From an uncultured Acidobacteriota bacterium (GTDB lineage: Bacteria; Acidobacteriota; Terriglobia; Terriglobales; Acidobacteriaceae), in NCBI GenBank assembly GCA_903832055.1, contig CAILAC010000010.1, positions 496,001-560,000 of the forward strand: a DNA stretch of 64,000 bases, read 5' to 3'. Numbering within the stretch: position 1 is the stretch's first letter; each line of letters begins with the position of its first letter. The notes below the pieces were generated by a model. The model ran no database searches and was not told where the DNA came from. It was given only the letters and a program-made list of their open reading frames with translations. Both the position numbers and the translations under genes were made by a program. Below are positions 46,689 through 54,160 of the stretch, in pieces.

Positions 46689-47630
46689 ATGCCTGGATGG
46701 AAAGAGGAATTGGTGGCGGACTGGGTGATTACAGTGCTGGCGCGCGGCAGTGTCGAGCCGGTGCTGGATAAGGTTTGCGAGTCCTTGAATGAACAGGGAC
46801 TCGAGCTCGATTCGATTGAAATGCCCACGGCAACCCAGCAGGCGCTGGAGGCCGTGTGGGGAGCGGACGGGCCGGGATATGCCTGCGCTGAGCTGAGCGC
46901 CACTGCGCGGCTTGTGGACGAGAAGCAGATGCGCGCCGCCTTCCGCCTACTGGCCGATGACCGGGCCATCGACATCGTGGTGCGGCGCAAGAGTGAGTGC
47001 GCACGAACGCCGCGGCTGTTTGTCTTTGACATGGATTCCACCCTGATTCAGGGCGAGGTAATTGACGAATTGGCAAAGCTGGCCGGGGTAGGCGACCGGG
47101 TGGTCGAGATTACTGCCTCGGCGATGCGGGGTGAGATTGCTTTTCCTGAGAGCTTTCGCCGGCGCGTTGGCCTGCTGCGGGGGCTGCCGGAGGAACGTGT
47201 CCTCGAGCTGCTGGGGCGGATTCCACTGATGGAGGGCGCAGAGCGGCTTTTTGCGGAGCTAAGAAAGCGCGGCGCAAAGACAGCGATTCTCTCGGGAGGC
47301 TTCACCTTCTTTGGCATCGACGTGCAGCGCAGGCTGGGCGCGGATTTCGTTCACGCCAACGTGCTGGATATTGCTGGCGGCGTGGTCACGGGCGAGGTCA
47401 AAACTGAAATCGTTGATGGCCTGCGCAAGGCCGCCCTGCTCGCGGAAATCGCAGAGCGCGAAGGCATTCCTCTGGAAGAGGTCGTCGCCGTTGGCGATGG
47501 GGCCAACGACCTGCCGATGCTCGCGCTGGCCGGGATGGGTGTGGCTTTCCACGCCAAGCCGCTGGTGCGGGCAACGGCGCAGCACGCGATGACGCACGTA
47601 GGGCTGGATGGGCTGCTGTATCTGCTCTAG
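46689..47630 (+). CDS. serB: Phosphoserine phosphatase
   Basis: Last step of serine synthesis. 313 residues: an N-terminal ACT-like region (about 10-100) and a HAD phosphatase domain. The HAD motifs are clear: FDMDST at 113-118 (nucleophile Asp114, acid Asp116), ILSGGFTFF, and VVAVGDGANDLPMLALAGMGVAFHAKP. The EVIDELAKLAGVGDRV cap segment is diagnostic for SerB. The next genes are a FitAB module, unrelated by function. Confidence 0.94.
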   Translation: MPGWKEELVADWVITVLARGSVEPVLDKVCESLNEQGLELDSIEMPTATQQALEAVWGADGPGYACAELSATARLVDEKQMRAAFRLLADDRAIDIVVRRKSECARTPRLFVFDMDSTLIQGEVIDELAKLAGVGDRVVEITASAMRGEIAFPESFRRRVGLLRGLPEERVLELLGRIPLMEGAERLFAELRKRGAKTAILSGGFTFFGIDVQRRLGADFVHANVLDIAGGVVTGEVKTEIVDGLRKAALLAEIAEREGIPLEEVVAVGDGANDLPMLALAGMGVAFHAKPLVRATAQHAMTHVGLDGLLYLL

Positions 47631-47648
47631 AACCGTGGCCCGCACGGT

Positions 47649-47677
47649 TGATATCATTTTATGAAATAGTGATATCA
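47649..47677. promoter_or_regulatory. Twin-palindrome operator of fitAB
   Basis: Two perfect TGATATCA palindromes (47649-47656 and 47670-47677) start 21 bp apart, two helical turns. They lie just upstream of the FitA-like gene, whose start is at 47700, and so look like the binding site of two antitoxin dimers for autorepression. Confidence 0.75.
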
Positions 47678-47699
47678 TACGACTTTGTGGAGGTGGACC

Positions 47700-47987
47700 A
47701 TGGCGAACGTATTGGTACGGGATTTACCAGAAGCTACCCATGTTGAGTTGAAGGCGCGGGCAAAGAAGAATGCACGGAGCGTCAACGCGGAGATTCGCGC
47801 GGTGCTCGTTGAGTCGGCGCGCCCTGCTTCAACTGGCGGATTGGGCACAGACTTCGCCAAGTGGAAAGAGAAGCATCTGGCGGAATACGACGATAGCGAC
47901 TTCGATGTTCTGTTTGCGCGAGATAAGACGCCTGCCCGGTTCCCAGATTTCAGCGGCCCGGAGTTTGACTTGGCTGAGAGCGAATGA
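47700..47987 (+). CDS. FitA-like antitoxin (Arc/MetJ-type)
   Basis: 95 residues from ATG 47700, with GGAGGTGG eight bases upstream. The N-terminal ribbon-helix-helix domain MANVLVRDLPEATHVELKARAKKNARSVNAE is typical of FitA. The acidic C-terminus (WKEKHLAEYDDSDFD...) should bind and block the toxin's PIN active site. It overlaps the toxin gene by 4 bases, the standard antitoxin-first coupling. The twin palindrome upstream suggests autoregulation. Confidence 0.86.
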   Translation: MANVLVRDLPEATHVELKARAKKNARSVNAEIRAVLVESARPASTGGLGTDFAKWKEKHLAEYDDSDFDVLFARDKTPARFPDFSGPEFDLAESE

Positions 47988-48409
47988 TCGTTCTCGATAC
48001 CAACGTAGTTTCCGAGATGATGAAGCCGGCGATGAACCCTGCGGTGCAATCCTGGCTTGACCAACAGAGTGCAAAAGAACTGCATCTGGCAACAACGAGC
48101 TTGGCGGAGTTGCGACTGGGGATTGAAATGGTGCCGACGGGGCGGCGTCGGCTATCGATGGAACGGACGTTGGAGGAGATTCTGCTGCGTTTCATTGGAG
48201 ATCGGTTGCTGTCGTTTGATGCCGGTGCTGCGGTTGCCTACGCGTTGATTGTGAGTAACGCGCGACGCAGAGGGCGAGCCATCGACGTATCAGACGGGCA
48301 AATCGCGGCGATTGCCAGCGTTCACGGATTCCAGGTTGCGACACGCGATACCGGGCCGTTTGAAGCAGCCGGGCTGACGGTCATCAATCCCTGGGAGGCC
48401 ATAAGCTGA
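47984..48409 (+). CDS. PIN-domain toxin, FitB/VapC family
   Basis: 141 residues. PIN ribonuclease with the acidic metal site visible: Asp5 in MIVLDTNVVSE, Glu in TTSLAELRLG, Asp in AIDVSDGQIAAIA, and the ending FQVATRDTGPFEAAGL. It is expected to cut RNA when released from the FitA-like antitoxin. Translated from an ATGA overlap. The next gene on the opposite strand is an HNH-like unknown gene. Confidence 0.88.
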   Translation: MIVLDTNVVSEMMKPAMNPAVQSWLDQQSAKELHLATTSLAELRLGIEMVPTGRRRLSMERTLEEILLRFIGDRLLSFDAGAAVAYALIVSNARRRGRAIDVSDGQIAAIASVHGFQVATRDTGPFEAAGLTVINPWEAIS

Positions 48410-48454
48410 CCTAAATGCTCCATGGATGTCGCGTTTGGGTCATGACGAACCTCA

Positions 48455-49240
48455 TTAACTCGGGTTGGACCGCCGACATATCCCAGCACCTACCTGATTG
48501 ACGATGAATCTAAGCCATTCGCGGGGTAACTTAGGCGGATTTGTTGACGGCCTGAGCGGAAGAACAGCACATCCTCTATCTTGCGGCCATAGCAATTCAA
48601 AGGTCACACAAGAATTAGGGACGACAGGCGCACCCGGCTGTCTTTCGATTTCATCTGAGGGAATTAAGACGACCAGTAGGAACGAATTTATACATAGTGA
48701 GACCCGCACATTCACCACTCCATAAGCTCTGCCATGGAAATAATCTTCATCTAACGAATAGAAGAAAGCCCTCGGTAGGCTGGGTTCAGAAAGTGCAAAA
48801 ATTACCGCTGAACCTGGAGTAAGGCGACCAGTTGCGCACCATCGGGAAAACTTTTCCCACGGGGCGGCAATCTCGGTTTGGCCACTGAGCAGCATGAACG
48901 AGGTTTTGTAAGCCCATCGGGCAATTGTGTTACGCTCTTGCCCTGAGAGGGAACTGGCTGTGCGGTCAGCCGAGACAAGGCATGTGAGGAGTGGTTTTAC
49001 CTCATCCTCTAATTGCGACATCCAGCCGTTGTTACACTCATTACACACTTTTCTAGATACATAATTGTTCAATCCGTGTCTAGCTATCAAAGTTTCCATT
49101 CCGCTCTCGTGAACACTGAATCGCTCCAGTTGTACGCCGGACATTTCGACCAGTTCATGCAGCCATGTTGGCAGAAGATGTTCTCTCGACGGTCTTCTGC
49201 CGTCGGAGCTTTCTTTCTGGCAACATAGACACTTGGTCAT
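48455..49240 (-). CDS. HNH-like zinc-finger protein of unknown function
   Basis: 261 residues. The N-terminal part has a CLCC zinc knuckle, then SREHLLPTWL, then VCNECNNGWMSQLE, which together resemble the first half of an HNH-type nuclease fold (Cys-x2-Cys ... His ... Cys-x2-Cys-Asn). The second half (100-260) has no recognised domain. Its codon use is less GC-rich than that of its neighbours, and it lies between two toxin-antitoxin modules and a transporter, which suggests transfer. Nuclease activity is not shown. Confidence 0.6.
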   Translation of the reverse strand: MTKCLCCQKESSDGRRPSREHLLPTWLHELVEMSGVQLERFSVHESGMETLIARHGLNNYVSRKVCNECNNGWMSQLEDEVKPLLTCLVSADRTASSLSGQERNTIARWAYKTSFMLLSGQTEIAAPWEKFSRWCATGRLTPGSAVIFALSEPSLPRAFFYSLDEDYFHGRAYGVVNVRVSLCINSFLLVVLIPSDEIERQPGAPVVPNSCVTFELLWPQDRGCAVLPLRPSTNPPKLPREWLRFIVNQVGAGICRRSNPS

Positions 49241-49266
49241 AGTGTGTTCGGCACCTAAATTTGCAG

Positions 49267-50667
49267 TTACGCGTTGAACTCATCAAAGATCCGGCGGTCC
49301 TTTGTCTCAGGCAAAAAGAACAAGCCAATGAAGAACGTCATCGTGGCAATCGAGATGGGCCAGACCAGCCCCATATATTTCGCATTGACATCGCCGGGAT
49401 GCGCGGCCAGCCACCATGTAGCAATCCAGGTCGCCATCAGCGGTGTCAATCCGCCAAATTCGCCGTTGCCCAGGTGATACGGAATCGACATCGAAGTGTA
49501 GCGAATGCGTGCCGGAAATAGCTCCACCAGCAGCGCGGCGATGGGCGCATAGACCAGCGTGACATAAAACACCTGAATGAAGATCAGCGCAATCATCACT
49601 GGCTGGTTGACCGTAACCACGGCCGTCGGTCCAGCGCCGGTTTTGGTCACCGCCGCAGCCATGGCGTGATAGATGGGCCAATAGGTGAGCGCGGCGAGCG
49701 CACAGCCAGTCAGCAGCAGCGGCTTGCGGCCAATCTTGTCCGACAGCCATCCGAAGAGCACAAAGAAAGGCGAGGCCAGTGCCAGCCCGATGGCAATCAT
49801 GATGTAGGCATCTTTATAGTTCACGCCAAGGGTCTTGGTCAGGAAGACCAGTACGTAGAACTGACCGGTGTACCAGACCACAGCCTGCCCTGCCGTCGCT
49901 CCAAAAAGGGCCAGGGCGATCAAGCCCCAGTTCTTACGGCTGATATCCGTGATGGGCGATTTTGAAGTTTTGCCCTCCTTCTTGAGCTTGCGAAAGAGAG
50001 GCGACTCCTTGAGCCGAATGCGCAGCCAGAGCGAGATGACGACAAGAATGGCAGAGAGCAGAAAAGGGATGCGCCATCCCCAGGCTTGAAACGCCGCATC
50101 GCCTAGCTGGACGCGTGCGGTGAGCACGACGATGAGCGCGGCAAAGAGGCCGAGGGTGGCGGTGGTCTGGATAAAGCTGGTATAGAGACCGCGCTGATGG
50201 TCGGGCGCATGTTCGGCGACGTAGGTGGCCGCGCCGCCATATTCTCCGCCGAGCGCGAGGCCTTGCAGGCAGCGCAGCAGCACAAGTAGAGCCGGGGCGA
50301 GCAGGCCAACTTTCTGATACGTAGGCAGCAGGCCAACGCAAAAAGTCGAGAGCCCCATGACGCTGAGCGTCACAATAAACGTATAGCGTCGGCCAATCAT
50401 GTCACCGATGTGGCCAAAGACGGCAGCGCCGAAAGGCCGCACGGCGAATCCGGCCCAGAGCGCCCCGAGCGAGAAGAGAAAGCCCGTCGCCAGCGATCCC
50501 GGAAAGAACTGCCCGCTCAACACGACCGTCAGAATTGCGTAGAGATAAAAGTCGTACCACTCGATCAGCGTTCCCGCAGACGAGGCGAGGATGACGTGGG
50601 TCAGGCCAGAGACATCTGGAGCGGATTGCTGCGAAGCCGCGCTTGGAGCGGCGAGGTTGCTTGCCAT
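49267..50667 (-). CDS. MFS transporter, metabolite:H+ symporter (MHS) family
   Basis: 466 residues from ATG 50667 with GAGGT upstream; an in-frame TTG at 50748 would add a Pro-rich tail. Twelve membrane helices. The MHS signature is present: ASSAGTLIEWYDFYLYAIL, then VRPFGAAVFGHIGDMIGRRYTFIVTL (motif between helices 2 and 3), GLALGGEYGGAATYVAEHAPDHQRG and GWLSDKIGRKP. Members carry organic acids, shikimate, proline/betaine or citrate. The substrate here is not clear. Single gene. Confidence 0.9.
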   Translation of the reverse strand: MASNLAAPSAASQQSAPDVSGLTHVILASSAGTLIEWYDFYLYAILTVVLSGQFFPGSLATGFLFSLGALWAGFAVRPFGAAVFGHIGDMIGRRYTFIVTLSVMGLSTFCVGLLPTYQKVGLLAPALLVLLRCLQGLALGGEYGGAATYVAEHAPDHQRGLYTSFIQTTATLGLFAALIVVLTARVQLGDAAFQAWGWRIPFLLSAILVVISLWLRIRLKESPLFRKLKKEGKTSKSPITDISRKNWGLIALALFGATAGQAVVWYTGQFYVLVFLTKTLGVNYKDAYIMIAIGLALASPFFVLFGWLSDKIGRKPLLLTGCALAALTYWPIYHAMAAAVTKTGAGPTAVVTVNQPVMIALIFIQVFYVTLVYAPIAALLVELFPARIRYTSMSIPYHLGNGEFGGLTPLMATWIATWWLAAHPGDVNAKYMGLVWPISIATMTFFIGLFFLPETKDRRIFDEFNA

Positions 50668-50817
50668 CTTTGTATTGACCTCGATCGAGACCTGCGGTTC
50701 CTGCGGGGAGTCAGGGCCGGGCTGATTGGGAATTCTGGAACTGGTCAATAACGGTGCTTGGCCGAGGTCTGCGCTGTCAAGTGAATTTGCTGACCTGGCT
50801 GCGGAGCCGATTGCGCC

Positions 50818-51117
50818 TTAGCGTGGGGCGCGCTGGGCAAGCATGTATTCGCGCAAAACGGCGTTGATGCGGCTCTGGTACCGCTTGCCGGTGCCCCTGA
50901 AGAACGCGAGAAGATCGGCGTCGAGGCGCAGTGTCACCTGCTGCTTGTTTTCTTCAGGAACGAGGTCCATGACTGGCAGGGAGACGCGACGCCAGCCAGT
51001 TAATCTTTCTGGCATTTCGCTTAAGTCGATGTCTTCGTCACGTAAATCGCGTAGAGCTTGAAGCTGCTCTTCAGTCATGGTCGGTGGATTGTCAGGATCA
51101 TATCGAAATTGAACCAT
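50818..51117 (-). CDS. brnA: BrnA antitoxin
   Basis: 99 residues from ATG 51117; a GTG at 51138 is an alternative. The C-terminal ribbon-helix-helix KQQVTLRLDADLLAFFRGTGKRYQSRINAVLREYM is the BrnA pattern, and the acidic lead PPTMTEEQLQALRDLRDEDIDLSEMPE is typical too. BrnA binds BrnT and represses the operon. It overlaps the end of brnT, with the toxin first, the usual order for this type. Confidence 0.87.
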   Translation of the reverse strand: MVQFRYDPDNPPTMTEEQLQALRDLRDEDIDLSEMPERLTGWRRVSLPVMDLVPEENKQQVTLRLDADLLAFFRGTGKRYQSRINAVLREYMLAQRAPR

Positions 51118-51379
51118 TCCAGTATTCGAGGTACTCACGTCGGGTTGCCCTCCTGGCAGAAATCATACGAATTCTGTTGTTGCGTATGGTGTAAACGACA
51201 AAGAGAACGAACTCCCGTACACGCCCGATCACAATTTCGCGGTTTTCCCCGTCGTAATCAACTTCATCTGCCTGTTCGATTCTGCCAGGGTCGGAAAAGA
51301 CACCAGTTGCAAAATCAATCGCAATTCCGTGCTTGCGCAGGTTAATTTCGGCTTTTGCGGGATCCCATTCGAAATCCAC
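51098..51379 (-). CDS. brnT: BrnT toxin
   Basis: 93 residues from GTG 51379. FEWDPAKAEINLRKHGIAIDFATGVFSDP is the typical BrnT N-terminus. The conserved GRVREFVLFVVYTIRNNRIRMISARRATRREYLEY is the RelE-like RNase core. The toxin is predicted to block translation by RNA cleavage. The ribosome site is not obvious. This is the second of three toxin-antitoxin modules within 13 kb. Confidence 0.87.
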   Translation of the reverse strand: MDFEWDPAKAEINLRKHGIAIDFATGVFSDPGRIEQADEVDYDGENREIVIGRVREFVLFVVYTIRNNRIRMISARRATRREYLEYWNGSISI

Positions 51380-51428
51380 TTCACCATCCTAGCGCACTTG
51401 TCACTCCATTTGTAGCTACACTTGAAGT

Positions 51429-52454
51429 TTATTTGCCATGCCGCTTCTGGTGCCAGGTCCACGCGGTCTGGATGATCTCGTCAATTTTTGGATAATTTGG
51501 CTTCCAGCCCATTTCGGCAATCGCCTTTTCGCTGCTGGCAATCAGGAATGCCGGATCGCCCGCCCGGCGCGGCAGCACTTCAACGGGAATCGGGTGCCCC
51601 GTGACACGGCGCACTGAGTCAATGACTTCGCGAACGGTGAAACCGGCTCCGTTGCCCAGGTTATAGATGAGGCGTTGCTCAGCGGCGCGGTCAGTTTCAA
51701 GTGCTTCGAGAGCCAGCAAATGGGCATCAGCGAGGTCAGAGACATGCACATAGTCGCGAACGCAGGTGCCGTCATGCGTTGGATAATCGTCGCCAAAAAT
51801 CTTGATGGCGTCGCGGCGGCCAAGCGCCACATCGAGCACCAGCGGAATCAGGTGCGATTCAGGCTCGTGGGCCTCGCCAGCGACGATGACGCCCGAGCCT
51901 TTGCCGCCGACTTCCGGCGCCCCCGCTACATTAAAGTAGCGAAGCGAAGCCGAGCGCAGCCCGTGGATGCGGTGGAACCAGCCCAGCATGGTCTCGACCA
52001 GGAGCTTGGATTCGCCGTAGGCGTTGGTCGGGCGCAGCGCGGCGGTTTCCGGAATCGGAATGATCTCCGGCTCGCCATAAACCGCGGCCGTCGAGCTGAA
52101 TACGAATCTCTTGGGACCGCAGGACAGCACGCTCTCAAGCAGAGCAAGCGTCGCCGACGTATTCGCACGGAAGTAGACTTCCGGGTGCTTCATCGATTCG
52201 CCGGCCTCAATGAGCGCAGCAAAGTGCAGAACGCCGTCGAATGCGGCGCCAGCAGCGGTTGCATCGCGAAAAAGGCCCTCGATGCGGGCGCGATCGGCGA
52301 TGTCAGCCTCGACGAATTCCACTCCTGCGGGGACCCCACTGGAGACCGAGTGGCAGAGATTATCGACCACCGTTACCTGGTGCCCCTGCTGGGCGAGAAG
52401 CGCTGCAGTCGTTCCGCCAACGTATCCGGCACCGCCGGTGACCATGATCTTCAT
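51429..52454 (-). CDS. galE: UDP-glucose 4-epimerase
   Basis: Interconverts UDP-glucose and UDP-galactose for surface polysaccharides. 341 residues, SDR extended family. Seen: TGGAGYVGGTTAALL (NAD site), AALIEAGESMKHPEVYF, catalytic SSTAAVYG and YGESK (Tyr-x3-Lys), RYFNVAGAPEVG, and DGTCVRDYVHVSDLADAHLLAL. The GalE-specific GTCVRDYIHV segment separates it from other epimerases. It is a single gene. Confidence 0.95.
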   Translation of the reverse strand: MKIMVTGGAGYVGGTTAALLAQQGHQVTVVDNLCHSVSSGVPAGVEFVEADIADRARIEGLFRDATAAGAAFDGVLHFAALIEAGESMKHPEVYFRANTSATLALLESVLSCGPKRFVFSSTAAVYGEPEIIPIPETAALRPTNAYGESKLLVETMLGWFHRIHGLRSASLRYFNVAGAPEVGGKGSGVIVAGEAHEPESHLIPLVLDVALGRRDAIKIFGDDYPTHDGTCVRDYVHVSDLADAHLLALEALETDRAAEQRLIYNLGNGAGFTVREVIDSVRRVTGHPIPVEVLPRRAGDPAFLIASSEKAIAEMGWKPNYPKIDEIIQTAWTWHQKRHGK

Positions 52455-52584
52455 AAAAAATTTGCCCTTTGCGCCTTGATTTGATGTAAGTTTAGACTAT
52501 TACACAGGCTGATCAGGAATGGTGGAACTCCGGAACCTGTTCGAAGACCGTCGCCCAGACGGCAAGCCGCAGACGAGTTGACTG

Positions 52585-52638
52585 GTGGGAAGCAGGTTGC
52601 TGGGCAATAAGTTGTTGCGTAACTTATTGAATTCCCAC
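52585..52638. other. Nested inverted repeats in the galE-TonB gap
   Basis: Outer arms GTGGGAA (52585-52591) and TTCCCAC (52632-52638); inner arms CAATAAGTT (52605-52613) and AACTTATTG (52621-52629) with a 7-base loop. The gap 52455-52964 has no gene I can support. Confidence 0.6.
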
Positions 52639-52964
52639 AGCCAGGCGACGCTGGCAGACAGCAGTTCCTGTTTGACTCTTTGCCTTTGGATGGGAAGGTT
52701 GCCCTGAACGTCCGAGGTGTGTACTGTGAACGAATCGCTCACTCATACGTCAGTAGTCAATAAGGTCTGGCGGTTGCCATTCCAATGATTTTTCACCCTT
52801 AGCTGTTGAACAGAACCAGTTTTTGCCGATAAGGGAAACGAAATACTCGCTTCGATGCACGGATTTTCCTCCCCCAGAGAGTATCCGTATAAGGCCATTG
52901 CAACTCAGCCCGGCAGACGCCGGTCATACCGCGGCAAATCCGGCCGCGATCGAGGACTGAGGAC

Positions 52965-54041
52965 ATGCCCACGCCCCCGTATGCTGGTCGCACGCGTTTC
53001 GGCCTTCTGCCGGAACCGGAGAGCAACCCGGCTTTTATTCTCACCAGTTGCATCATCAATGGTGCTATTTTGACAGCCCTGATCATCTTTGGCACCGTCG
53101 CTCACCACGAGCTTGAGGTGCGCAAGATGGAGACCACCGAGATCGTCTTTCCGGTCAAGCCTCCACCGGAGATCAAAGTCAAAGTGAAGTTGCCACCGCC
53201 GCCCAAGGTGGAGCCAAAGATCGAGCTGCCCAAGATTGCCAAGCTTGAAGCTCCAAAGATCAATCTTCCCAAGCCTGAGCCAAAGCCCGAAGTGAAACTT
53301 CCCGTGATCAAGGAAGCCATCTCGCTGCCCAAGGTAGCGGCGGCCAAGCCTTCAGTCGTGCTCGCGCCCCAGCCTAAAGCGGCTTTGGTAGCGGCGGCAG
53401 CACCGGCGCTTACGCCGCAACTGCATCCGTCAGTACAGCCGACCCACCTGGGCGACCTGAACGGCGTAACCCCCAATCCAAATGCGAGCAAGCCGGCGAC
53501 GATTCCCGCCCTCGGCAATCCCTATGGCGGCATGAAGGGTCCCTCAGCTGCGCCGCAAGGCGTCGTGGGTTCCACTGGATTTGGCAATGGCACGAAGTCG
53601 GGCTCCAATGCCGGCACCATGGGCAGGGTTGCATCGGCTGGAATTCCCGGCGGAAACGGGCTGGCCACAAACGGCGGCTACGCCGGTGGCAATGGTAAAG
53701 TTGCGGCGGCTGTGATCCCCGCCATGATGACAACCTCCGCCCCAACGGCTCAAACCGTCGCACAAGAGACCAAGACGACTCCTCCCGTGCTGTTGAGCCA
53801 TGCCGAGCCAGAGTACACTTCAGAGGCCCGTCAACTCAAAATCCAGGGCGACGTCGTGTTGCGTGTAACGATCACGACCAGCGGTCAGATGCAGGTGCAT
53901 AACGTCATTCATGGGCTGGGTCATGGCCTCGATGAATCCGCGATGCGCTCGGCTCCCACATATCGGTTCCAACCTGCCACGCGGAACGGTCAACCGGTCG
54001 AATACACGACCAATATCATCATCAAGTTCCAGACTGCTTAG
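52965..54041 (+). CDS. TonB-family energy transducer protein
   Basis: 358 residues. One N-terminal helix (about 25-45), a long Pro/Lys/Glu-rich linker with KVKLPPPPKVEPKIELPKI-type repeats (55-130), a Gly/Asn-rich stretch, and a C-terminal TonB domain: PEYTSEARQLKIQGDVVLRVTITTSGQMQVHNVIHGLGHGLDESAMRSAPTYRFQPA. It would link the proton-motive force to outer-membrane receptors. No exbB or exbD adjoins. The next gene follows after 119 bases. Confidence 0.88.
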   Translation: MPTPPYAGRTRFGLLPEPESNPAFILTSCIINGAILTALIIFGTVAHHELEVRKMETTEIVFPVKPPPEIKVKVKLPPPPKVEPKIELPKIAKLEAPKINLPKPEPKPEVKLPVIKEAISLPKVAAAKPSVVLAPQPKAALVAAAAPALTPQLHPSVQPTHLGDLNGVTPNPNASKPATIPALGNPYGGMKGPSAAPQGVVGSTGFGNGTKSGSNAGTMGRVASAGIPGGNGLATNGGYAGGNGKVAAAVIPAMMTTSAPTAQTVAQETKTTPPVLLSHAEPEYTSEARQLKIQGDVVLRVTITTSGQMQVHNVIHGLGHGLDESAMRSAPTYRFQPATRNGQPVEYTTNIIIKFQTA

Positions 54042-54160
54042 CTGGTGCCCATAAGCCCGGAAGACTGAGAACACTCTGGCCGCGACCCCCTGAGCCTCTG
54101 TAATCGAGGCGAAAACGGCCAGAGCAAGACAAGAGAAGAATTAACCGTTAGGAGCCGTAA

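Noticed and set aside
52500-53095. Minus-strand short open frames upstream of the TonB-family gene
   Set aside because: No start context, no motif, and the second overlaps the TonB-family gene start on the other strand.
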